Positions 7,557 to 13,440 of a stretch of 20,649 nt of DNA are shown in pieces. The position numbers and the translations under genes were made by a program. How positions within the stretch are numbered: the stretch's first letter is position 1; every line of letters starts with the position of its first letter. Source of the stretch: an uncultured Thermoleophilia bacterium (GTDB lineage Bacteria; Actinomycetota; Thermoleophilia; UBA2241); the NCBI GenBank assembly GCA_903921965.1, contig CAIXSE010000402.1, positions 1-20,649 of the forward strand, given 5' to 3'. Below the pieces are notes generated by a model. It saw only the letters and a list, made by a program, of their open reading frames with translations. It was not told where the DNA came from and searched no databases.

Positions 7557-8489
7557 ATGAAGCTCACACCGCTGGACATCCGTCACAAAGAGTTCAAGCG
7601 CACCATGCGCGGCTACGCAGATGTTGAGGTGGACGAGTTCCTCGACGAGGTGGCCGACGAGTTCGAGCGCATCTTCAAGGAGAACATCGACCTGCGCGAC
7701 AGGCTCGAGGTGCTCGAGGACCAGGTCGCGGGCTACAAGCGCATCGAGGAGACGCTGCAGAAGACGCTGATCTCCGCGCAGGCCAGCGCCGACGAGCTCA
7801 AGCAGACCAGCACGCGCGAAGCCCAGGTCATCGTGCACGAGGCCGAGCTGCAGGCGCGGCAGCTGGTGAACGAGGCCTACACCGAGCGGCAGGGCATCGA
7901 GCAGACCACGGCGCGCCTCCGGAGCGCCGAGCAGGACTTCCGCTTCAAGTTCCGGCAGCTGCTGCAGGGGTACCTGGCGCACATCGAGGAGGAAGGTCCG
8001 GTCACCGGAGAGGGTGCCGCCGCGCAGAGCGACTTCGAGCGGCGCGCCGAGGCCGTGAAGCAGGCCATCGAGCGCGAGGGCACCTCCGCGCGGCCCGCGA
8101 CCGGCGAGACTCCAGCCTCGCCCGCCGGCGCGGCGGAGGCGGCGCCTCCGCAGGCGTACCCTGCGGGAGCGGGCGCCGCGGCCGTGCCTGAGCCCGGGCA
8201 GCCCGTGAGCGACGCACCGCGCAGGCAGCCGGTGGCGCGGCCGCCGGAGACCGGCGCTTCCGGTCCCGAAGCGCCCGGCCGCGAGCAGGCGCCGGGCGCC
8301 GTGCCGCGCGACCCGCTCCTGCCGGGCCCCGATGAGGTGACCGCCGGCCGTATCGCCGAGTACATCCCGCCGGCCGGCTCAGACCCGGCCCGGAAGATGC
8401 CTCAGCCCGGACGCGTCACCCTGGGCGAGACCGACGAACTGCTGGCCGACGTCGACACAGGGGTGAACGAGAACGAGTTCAAGTGGTGA
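7557..8489 (+). CDS. divIVA: DivIVA/Wag31-family cell division and polarity protein
   Basis: A 310-residue coiled-coil protein. The N-terminus MKLTPLDIRHKEFKRTMRGY, followed by VEVDEFLDEVADEFERIFKEN, is the classic DivIVA lipid-binding and dimerisation domain, which targets negatively curved membrane at poles and septa. Heptad-rich sequence runs to about residue 145. Residues about 150-285 are a Pro/Ala/Gly-rich, probably disordered linker. The last 25 or so residues (VTLGETDELLADVD, then an acidic NENEF and terminal Lys-Trp) look structured again and may be a docking tail. In actinobacteria the family organises tip growth and peptidoglycan synthesis; in Firmicutes it positions the septum. 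The ATG is preceded by GGGGGG at 7546-7551. The 73-base gap after proC holds no clear promoter. The YggU gene follows within about 40 bases. Confidence 0.93.
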   Translation: MKLTPLDIRHKEFKRTMRGYADVEVDEFLDEVADEFERIFKENIDLRDRLEVLEDQVAGYKRIEETLQKTLISAQASADELKQTSTREAQVIVHEAELQARQLVNEAYTERQGIEQTTARLRSAEQDFRFKFRQLLQGYLAHIEEEGPVTGEGAAAQSDFERRAEAVKQAIEREGTSARPATGETPASPAGAAEAAPPQAYPAGAGAAAVPEPGQPVSDAPRRQPVARPPETGASGPEAPGREQAPGAVPRDPLLPGPDEVTAGRIAEYIPPAGSDPARKMPQPGRVTLGETDELLADVDTGVNENEFKW

Positions 8490-8532
8490 GCCCGGGCCGC
8501 TGCGGCGGTCCGCGGACGGGGTAGACATCAGC

Positions 8533-8778
8533 GTGTGGGCGTCGCCGGGGGCGCGGCGCAGCGAGATCTCGGGCGTGGCCGACGGCCGCCTGCGCGTGCG
8601 GCTGGCGGCGCCTGCCCACGAGGGCAAAGCCAACGCCGAACTGGTGCGCTTCCTTGCCGCGCAGCTCCGGGTGCCGCGGAGCGCGGTGTCGCTGGTGGCC
8701 GGGGCGGGCGGGCGCCGCAAGCTCGTTCGCGTGGATGGAGTCACTGAAGACGAGGCGAGACGGGATCTCCGTCTCTGA
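8533..8778 (+). CDS. DUF167 (YggU family) small conserved protein
   Basis: An 81-residue protein of the DUF167/YggU family, whose function is unknown. Family features visible are SPGARRSEISGV, LRVRLAAPAHEGKANAELV and SLVAGAGGRRKLVRVDGV. It sits directly after divIVA, as in other division clusters. The first canonical start in the open frame is GTG 8533. Family members normally begin with a longer first beta strand, and the upstream in-frame codons encode Val-Asp-Ile-Ser directly before the GTG. The frame is open back to a TGA at 8464 but contains no ATG, GTG or TTG before 8533. The true start may therefore be non-canonical (for example CTG 8500, 9 bases after GGTGAG) or 8533 itself, after GGGG. 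Confidence 0.85.
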   Translation: MWASPGARRSEISGVADGRLRVRLAAPAHEGKANAELVRFLAAQLRVPRSAVSLVAGAGGRRKLVRVDGVTEDEARRDLRL

Positions 8779-8792
8779 CTGAGGGAGGCCGT

Positions 8793-8957
8793 ATGGCAAA
8801 GCTGGCGTACTGCAAGGCCTGCAAGGCGACGTACCCGCTCAACATCGTGACCGGAGAGGGGTCCCGTTCGGGCAAGACCAAAGAGCCGACCTGTCCCATG
8901 GGTCACCTGGACATCCAGGAGCTCGACACGCCGCGCAAGCCACGTGCCAGGAAGTGA
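8793..8957 (+). CDS. 54-residue Cys-rich small protein, possible zinc-binding; function unknown
   Basis: This short frame (54 residues) lies 14 bases after the YggU gene and has one of the strongest ribosome binding sites in the window, GAGGGAGG at 8781-8788, before an ATG. The protein begins MAKLAYCKACKATYPLN. Potential metal ligands are C7, C10, C34 and H38 (C-x2-C, 23 residues, C-x3-H). The tail is basic (residues 47-54, PRKPRARK) and could contact nucleic acid. It overlaps the start of lspA by 14 bases, so translation of the two is likely coupled. I do not recognise the family. Codon choice (mostly GC-ending) matches its neighbours, which supports a real gene. Confidence 0.8.
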   Translation: MAKLAYCKACKATYPLNIVTGEGSRSGKTKEPTCPMGHLDIQELDTPRKPRARK

Positions 8958-9393
8958 CCGCAGGCTCGGCGCGGCCTTCGCCGTCGCTGCCGCCGTCGCC
9001 GTCGCGGACCAGGTGTCCAAGTGGCTGGTCCGCGACGGCACGGACGGGCTGCCGGTCCGCGTCGTGGCCGGGGTCCGGATCGAGCTCAACTACAACACGG
9101 GGATCTCATTCGGGCGCTTCGCCGGCGCAGGCTGGATCGTCACGGCGGCGGTGGCCGCGGTCGCCGCGGGCGTGACCGCCGCGCTCTTCCTGGCGCCGGC
9201 GCGGTACCGCATCGCGCTCGGGGTGATCCTCGGGGGAGCCGTGGGCAACCTCATCGACCGCTTCCGCTTCGGCGGCGCGGTCGTGGATTTCATCGCCATA
9301 GGCCCCTGGCCGCCGTTCAACCTCGCCGACGCGGCCATCCTGATCGGCACGGTGGTCCTCGTGCTGCAGGTGTTCCTTGGCCTCCGGGACTGA
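8944..9393 (+). CDS. lspA: Lipoprotein signal peptidase LspA (signal peptidase II)
   Basis: A 149-residue inner-membrane aspartyl protease that cleaves the signal peptide of diacylglyceryl-modified prolipoproteins. Membrane segment 1 (about residues 8-22) leads into ADQVSKWLV. The conserved NYNTGISFGRF corresponds to the NxGxAF motif. Two middle hydrophobic segments follow. The catalytic pair is D105 in GNLIDRFRFG and D115 in AVVDFIAIG. A final membrane segment ends near VVLVLQVFLG. The GTG at 8944 is the only suitable start that keeps the first membrane segment; it overlaps the small Cys-rich gene by 14 bases and has no strong ribosome binding site, so re-initiation is probable. It is followed at once by rluD, the usual lspA-rluD pairing. 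Confidence 0.95.
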   Translation: MPGSDRRLGAAFAVAAAVAVADQVSKWLVRDGTDGLPVRVVAGVRIELNYNTGISFGRFAGAGWIVTAAVAAVAAGVTAALFLAPARYRIALGVILGGAVGNLIDRFRFGGAVVDFIAIGPWPPFNLADAAILIGTVVLVLQVFLGLRD

Positions 9394-10348
9394 GGGCTCC
9401 GGCGGGCGGGACGAGGCGGCCCGGCCCCCTCGCGTGCGTGCCGGCCGGTTCACGGTCCGCGAGGACGACGCCGGGGCGCGCCTGGACGTCGTCCTGGCGG
9501 CGCGCGCCGGCGTCTCACGTTCGGTCGCGCAGAAGCTGATCGACGAGGGCCGGGTCACGGTCGCCGGCGCTCCGGTCCGCAAGAAGCACACCGTGCGTGC
9601 CGGTGACGAGGTCGCGTGGGAGCCGGGCCCGGAGCCCGAGGCACTGGCTCCCGAGCGCGTGCCGTACACGCTCGTCTACGAAGACGACTGGCTGCTGGTG
9701 GTCGACAAGCCGGCCGGGGTGGTCGTGCACCCCGCGCCCGGCCACGAGCACGGCACCTTGGCGCAGGGTCTCGTGGAGCGGGGCGCACGCGGCGGGCACC
9801 AGGCGCGCCCCGGCATCGTCCACCGGCTCGACAAAGACACGTCGGGCCTGCTCATCGTGGCGCGCCGCGACGACGCCTACGCGGCGCTCGTCGCGGCCAT
9901 GGAGCGCCGCGACGTCCACCGCGTGTACGCTGCGCTCCTGCGCGGCGACCTGCCGCAGGACGAGGGCACGATCGACGCGCCCATCGGCCGGCACGTCCGC
10001 GACCGCACGCGCATGTCGCTCCACACCACGACCGGCAAGCGCGCCGTGACGCACTTCCGCGTGCTCGGGCGCGCCGGGGGGTTCACGCTGGCGCGCGTGC
10101 AGCTCGAGACCGGGCGCACCCACCAGATCCGCGTGCACTTCGCGGCGCTCGGCCACCCGGTCGCCGGCGACCTGCAGTACGGACGGCGCGAGCGTCCGGC
10201 GGGCCTCGAGCGGCAGTTCCTGCACGCCGCCCGGCTGGCGCTCCCGCACCCGCAGGACGGGCGGCACCTCAGCTTCGCGAGTCCGCTGCCGCCCGAGCTC
10301 TCGGCGTTCCTCGCCGGCCTCGGCCTCCCGCCGCAGCCTGAGCTCTGA
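9377..10348 (+). CDS. rluD: RluA-family 23S rRNA pseudouridine synthase (RluD-like)
   Basis: About 323 residues. An N-terminal S4 RNA-binding domain (ARLDVVLAARAGVSRSVAQK, then LIDEGRVTVAG) is followed by the pseudouridine synthase core. The catalytic motif is HRLDKDTSGLLIVA, with D152 as the nucleophile. VDKPAGVVVHPAPGH and GRTHQIRVHFAALGHP are further RluA-family hallmarks. The presence of S4 and the lspA neighbour favour the RluD group, which modifies helix 69 of 23S rRNA, though exact target sites cannot be read from sequence. The start is uncertain. TTG 9377 overlaps lspA by 17 bases and has an AGG 6 bases upstream; GTG 9434 would begin at the conserved S4 region but lacks a well-placed ribosome binding site. 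A weak hairpin follows the stop. Confidence 0.94.
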   Translation: MASGTEGSGGRDEAARPPRVRAGRFTVREDDAGARLDVVLAARAGVSRSVAQKLIDEGRVTVAGAPVRKKHTVRAGDEVAWEPGPEPEALAPERVPYTLVYEDDWLLVVDKPAGVVVHPAPGHEHGTLAQGLVERGARGGHQARPGIVHRLDKDTSGLLIVARRDDAYAALVAAMERRDVHRVYAALLRGDLPQDEGTIDAPIGRHVRDRTRMSLHTTTGKRAVTHFRVLGRAGGFTLARVQLETGRTHQIRVHFAALGHPVAGDLQYGRRERPAGLERQFLHAARLALPHPQDGRHLSFASPLPPELSAFLAGLGLPPQPEL

Positions 10349-10351
10349 GCC

Positions 10352-10369
10352 ACGGGGTGACGACACCGT
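10352..10369 (+). terminator. Weak hairpin after rluD
   Basis: ACGGGGT (10352-10358) and ACACCGT (10363-10369) pair with one mismatch around a GACG loop, 4 bases after the rluD stop. There is no T-run. It could end the lspA-rluD transcript, but it is short and imperfect. Confidence 0.25.
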
Positions 10370-10479
10370 CTCCGCGCTGGCCTTCGGCTGTATTCTGCAG
10401 CGAACGCGCAGGGCGGGGGAAGGATGACGACCTCGCGGGCCGGTGGACGTTCGGCGAGAGAGCCCGCTCCGATCTGCCC

Positions 10480-10509
10480 TTGCCGCGCCGTCCCCGCGAC
10501 GGCTACAAT
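10480..10509 (+). promoter_or_regulatory. Promoter of the pyr operon
   Basis: TTGCCG (-35, 10480-10485) and TACAAT (-10, 10504-10509) are separated by 18 bases. Both are good matches to the housekeeping sigma consensus in a region with few A/T bases. The predicted start near 10516 is only a couple of bases before the first paired base of the PyrR-binding loop, which supports the assignment. The rest of the gap from 10370 to 10479 holds a TATTCT (10391-10396) without a -35, and nothing else I can name. Confidence 0.7.
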
Positions 10510-10517
10510 GGCTTGGT

Positions 10518-10547
10518 CCTTTAACCACGTCCCGAGAGACGGAAAGG
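10518..10547 (+). promoter_or_regulatory. PyrR-binding RNA loop (pyr leader anti-antiterminator)
   Basis: The leader folds into the classical PyrR target. The lower stem is CCTTT (10518-10522) with AAAGG (10543-10547). A purine-rich internal loop follows (AACCA on one side, G on the other). The upper stem is CGTC (10528-10531) with GACG (10538-10541), and the terminal loop is CCGAGA. The core GTCCCGAGAGAC matches the known consensus in which UCC-N-G-N-GAG is recognised by PyrR bound to UMP. The Bacillus pyr loops have the same architecture, including the CCUUU lower stem. It lies just downstream of the predicted transcription start and just upstream of a terminator. Confidence 0.88.
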
Positions 10548-10554
10548 GGGTGCA

Positions 10555-10593
10555 GCGCTGCCGTACGCCAACAGGGCCGGTGGCGCGTTTTTT
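10555..10593 (+). terminator. Intrinsic attenuator terminator of the pyr operon
   Basis: GCGCTGCCG (10555-10563) pairs over 9 bp with CGGTGGCGC (10578-10586), including two tandem G-U pairs, and is followed by G and six T residues (10588-10593). This is the only hairpin plus T-run terminator I see in the window. It starts 7 bases after the PyrR loop and ends 36 bases before the pyrR start codon, so it acts on the whole operon. When PyrR-UMP holds the upstream loop, this hairpin should form and stop transcription. Confidence 0.88.
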
Positions 10594-10629
10594 ATGCCCG
10601 GATCCAGACCAGAGAACGAGGTCGTCGTC

Positions 10630-11178
10630 ATGACGGCCGAGCAGCTGTCGCGCACGATCACGCGCATCGCCCACGAGGTCCTCGAGAAGAACCCGGGAGA
10701 GGACAGGCTCGCCGTCGTCGGCATCCACACCCGCGGTGCCGTTCTCGGGGCCCGCATCCACAGGCTCCTGTGCGAAGTGGGCGGGCACCAGTACGCCAGC
10801 GGCGACATCGACATCGCGTTCTACCGCGACGACGTGGCCGCCCGCGGGGCCGTCGGCATCGTCCCCTCCACGCAGCACCCCGTGGTGCACGACACCGACC
10901 TGCCCTTCGAGATCGACGGCGCCCGCGTGGTGCTCGTCGACGACGTGCTGTACACCGGGCGCACCATCCGCGCCGCGATCGACGCCCTCTTCGACTACGG
11001 CCGGCCGGCGAGCGTGCAGCTCGCGGTGCTCGTGGACCGTGGCCACCGCGAGCTGCCCATCCGCCCCGACTACGTGGGCAAGAACCTGCCGACCGCCGCG
11101 CGCGAGCGCATCAGCGTGCGCGTGGCCGAGTGCGACGGCGTCGACGAGGTCGTCCTCGTCCGCGCCAAGGAGGCCTGA
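10630..11178 (+). CDS. pyrR: Bifunctional pyr operon regulator / uracil phosphoribosyltransferase PyrR
   Basis: A 182-residue PyrR, an RNA-binding attenuation regulator with a phosphoribosyltransferase fold and usually some uracil phosphoribosyltransferase activity. Visible features are ITRIAHEVLEKN at the N-terminus, VVGIHTRGAVLGARI, and the PRPP-binding loop VVLVDDVLYTGRTIRAAID. PELPIRPD-like sequence (RELPIRPDYVGKNLPT) and a C-terminal VRVAECDGVDEV follow. ATG 10630 is preferred: it has GAGG at 10618-10621 and gives the normal family N-terminus. An in-frame ATG at 10594 falls directly after the terminator T-run and would have its ribosome binding site inside the terminator, so it is unlikely. 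PyrR should autoregulate through the leader loop. It lies 1 base before pyrB. Confidence 0.96.
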   Translation: MTAEQLSRTITRIAHEVLEKNPGEDRLAVVGIHTRGAVLGARIHRLLCEVGGHQYASGDIDIAFYRDDVAARGAVGIVPSTQHPVVHDTDLPFEIDGARVVLVDDVLYTGRTIRAAIDALFDYGRPASVQLAVLVDRGHRELPIRPDYVGKNLPTAARERISVRVAECDGVDEVVLVRAKEA

Positions 11179-11179
11179 C

Positions 11180-12124
11180 ATGCCCAAGCGCGACCTCATC
11201 AGCATGGAAGACCTCTCGCGCGCCGACGTCGAGCTCATCCTCGACACCGCGGAGAGCTTCCTCCCGGTGCTGGAACGCGACATCAAGAAGGTGCCGACCC
11301 TGCGCGGGCGCACCATCGTCAACCTGTTCTGGGAGTCGTCGACGCGCACGTCGTCGAGCTTCGACCTCGCCGCCAAGCGGCTGTCGGCCGACACCCTGGC
11401 CCTCAAGGCCAGCGGCTCGGCCGTGGAGAAGGGCGAGACGCTCAAGGACACCGCCATCACCCTGAGCGCCTACGCGCCCGACATCATCGTCATGCGGCAC
11501 CCCTCGGCCGGCGCCTGCCAGACGCTCTCGGCGAACACCGAGGCCAGCGTCATCAACGCCGGCGACGGCAAGCACCAGCACCCCACCCAGTGCCTGCTCG
11601 ACCTCTTCAGCATGCGCCAGAACCTGGGTCGCGACCTCGCCGGCCTCAAGGTCTTCATCGTCGGCGACATCCTGCACAGCCGCGTCGCGCGCAGCGACAT
11701 CATGGGCTTCCAGATGCTGGGCATGGACGTCACCCTCGTCGCACCGCCCACGCTCATGCCGCGCGGCATCGACGAGGCCATGGGCGTCAAGGTCGAGTAC
11801 GACATCGCGAACCTCGCGGACGCCGACGTCATCTACCTGCTGCGCATCCAGAAGGAGCGCATCAAGGCCGGCGCCAACTACCTGCCGTCGCTGCGCGAGT
11901 ACAGCCGCCTGTGGGGCGTCAGCCAGGCGCGGCTGCGGCCGGGGCAGCGGGTCATGCACCCGGGCCCCATCAACCGCGGCGTCGAGATCGCCAGCGACAT
12001 CGCCGACGACGACGAGAACCTCATCGCCCACCAGGTGTTCAGCGGTCTGGCGGTGCGCATGGCCATCCTCTACCGGACGATCGTCGGCTACAGCGACGGC
12101 GCGGCGACCGAGGAGGTGCTCTGA
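11180..12124 (+). CDS. pyrB: Aspartate carbamoyltransferase catalytic subunit PyrB
   Basis: A 314-residue enzyme joining carbamoyl phosphate and aspartate to form N-carbamoylaspartate, the first committed pyrimidine step. The carbamoyl-phosphate loop is SSTRT (S53-T57). Other active-site motifs are SAVEKGETLKDT, MRHPSAGA, NAGDGKHQHPTQ (H134-Q137) and VMHPGPINRGVEI. It differs slightly from the usual FFEPSTRTRxSF in reading FWESSTRTSSSF, but all direct ligand residues seem kept. No pyrI regulatory subunit is present, as in Bacillus and most actinobacteria. The ATG follows AAGGAGG (11167-11173) by 6 bases. The frame is open far upstream in pyrR, but that extension is out-of-frame pyrR sequence. 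The stop overlaps the pyrC start by one base. Confidence 0.97.
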   Translation: MPKRDLISMEDLSRADVELILDTAESFLPVLERDIKKVPTLRGRTIVNLFWESSTRTSSSFDLAAKRLSADTLALKASGSAVEKGETLKDTAITLSAYAPDIIVMRHPSAGACQTLSANTEASVINAGDGKHQHPTQCLLDLFSMRQNLGRDLAGLKVFIVGDILHSRVARSDIMGFQMLGMDVTLVAPPTLMPRGIDEAMGVKVEYDIANLADADVIYLLRIQKERIKAGANYLPSLREYSRLWGVSQARLRPGQRVMHPGPINRGVEIASDIADDDENLIAHQVFSGLAVRMAILYRTIVGYSDGAATEEVL

Positions 12125-13440
12125 TGGGACGCACGTGGTGCAAGAGCCTTCAGGCCGCCGAGCTGCTGCTCCGCGGCGGCCGCGTCGTCGACCCCGCCTC
12201 CGGTCTCGACGGCGTCCAGGACGTGCTGATCGCCAGGGGCAAGGTCGCGGCGGTCGGCAAGGACCTCGAGAAGGGCAGGAACACCCGCGAGGCCGACGTC
12301 TCCGGCATGCTCGTGCTGCCCGGCTTCGTCGACCTGCACGCGCACTTCCGCACGCCCGGCCGTGAGGACGAGGAAGACCTGGCCACGGGCTCTGCCGCGG
12401 CCGCGGCCGGCGGCTACGTGGCCGCCTTCGGCATGGCCAACACCGACCCGGTCACCGACTCGGCGCCGCTGCTCCGCGGCCTCGCCGAGCTGGCCCGGCG
12501 CGATGCCGTGATCCCGCTCGGCTTCTGGGCGGCCGTCACCTGTGGCCTCGCCGGCGAGCAGCTCACCGAGATGGGCGAGCTGGGCGAGGCCGGCGCCGTC
12601 GGCTTCAGCGACGACGGCAGGCCGCTGCCGACCGCGGCGCTCACGCGGCGCGCCCTGCAGTACGTCAAGGTCAGCGGGCGCTTCGTCGGCATCCACGCCC
12701 AGGACGACTCGCTCTTCAAGGGCGGGCAGATGCACGAGGGCCCCGCCTCCGCGCGCCTCGGCCTCACCGGCATCCCCTCGCTCTGCGAGAGCCTGGACGT
12801 GTCGCGCTCGCTCGACCTCTGCGCCTACGAGGGCTCCCGTCTGCACGTCCACCACGTGAGCACGCAGGCCTCGCTGGAGGCCATCGCTCGCGCGAAGGAC
12901 GCGGGCGTGACGGTCACGACCGAGGTCACGCCGCACCACCTCACGCTGAACGACGAGGCCGTGGCCGCGCTCGACCCCAACCTCAAGATGAACCCGCCGC
13001 TGCGCGCCGAGAGCGACCGCAAGGCGCTCGTCGAGGCGCTGAAGAGCGGCCTGATCGACTGCGTCGCGACCGACCACGCGCCGCACGCGTCCGAGGAGAA
13101 GGACGTGCCGTACGAGGAGGCCCCCTTCGGCTGTATCGGCCTGGAGACCGCGTTCAGCGTGCTGCACGCCGCGCTCGTCGAGCCGGGCCTCCTCGACCTC
13201 GGCACGCTGGTGACCCGCATGAGCACCGCCCCCGCCGGCGTCGCCGGACTCACGCCGCCGGCCGTCGCCGCCGGCGCCGTCGCGGACCTCTGCGTGGTCG
13301 ACCCGTCGGTCGCGTGGACCGTCACCCCGCAGACCCTGCAGTCCCGTTCGTTCAACTCGCCGTGGCTCGGCAAGGAGCTCACGGCCAGGGTCAGGCTGAC
13401 GGTGGCAGCAGGTCGTGTGGCCTGGGACGACCTTGCCTAG
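12124..13440 (+). CDS. pyrC: Dihydroorotase PyrC (class I)
   Basis: A 438-residue zinc amidohydrolase cyclising carbamoylaspartate to dihydroorotate. The metal site is marked by H72 and H74 in FVDLHAHFRTPG, the GIHAQDD and LHVHHVST segments carrying later His ligands, and the catalytic Asp in CVATDHAPH. The substrate loop reads GMANTDPVTD, where the family usually has MPNTxP; the HAQD segment usually reads HxED. Both changes are conservative in position and the enzyme looks active. TEVTPHHLTL and NPPLR motifs are intact, which supports a true dihydroorotase rather than the inactive pseudo-enzyme found in some proteobacteria. ATG 12124 overlaps the pyrB stop as TGATG, giving coupled translation. 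Confidence 0.96.
   Translation: MGRTWCKSLQAAELLLRGGRVVDPASGLDGVQDVLIARGKVAAVGKDLEKGRNTREADVSGMLVLPGFVDLHAHFRTPGREDEEDLATGSAAAAAGGYVAAFGMANTDPVTDSAPLLRGLAELARRDAVIPLGFWAAVTCGLAGEQLTEMGELGEAGAVGFSDDGRPLPTAALTRRALQYVKVSGRFVGIHAQDDSLFKGGQMHEGPASARLGLTGIPSLCESLDVSRSLDLCAYEGSRLHVHHVSTQASLEAIARAKDAGVTVTTEVTPHHLTLNDEAVAALDPNLKMNPPLRAESDRKALVEALKSGLIDCVATDHAPHASEEKDVPYEEAPFGCIGLETAFSVLHAALVEPGLLDLGTLVTRMSTAPAGVAGLTPPAVAAGAVADLCVVDPSVAWTVTPQTLQSRSFNSPWLGKELTARVRLTVAAGRVAWDDLA

Noticed and set aside
10391..10396. TATTCT as a second promoter between rluD and pyrR
   Set aside because: No -35 match lies at 16-18 bases upstream, and it is more than 120 bases before the far better TTGCCG/TACAAT promoter.
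10552..10561. The palindrome GCAGCGCTGC as an operator
   Set aside because: It lies across the start of the attenuator stem and is explained by that hairpin. As a single short palindrome downstream of the transcription start it gives no independent evidence for a DNA-binding repressor.
10594..10629. Longer PyrR starting at ATG 10594
   Set aside because: The ATG directly follows the terminator T-run, so its ribosome binding site would lie in the terminator stem. ATG 10630 has GAGG at a suitable distance and the usual family N-terminus.
10424..10633. A 69-codon frame in the pyr leader region, starting after a purine-rich GGGGGAAGG and ending in an ATGA overlap with pyrR
   Set aside because: It could be read as a leader peptide, but it runs through the predicted promoter, PyrR loop and terminator, which explain this DNA better. 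The purine stretch abuts the ATG, and the protein is an Arg/Pro/Ser-rich string with no motif.
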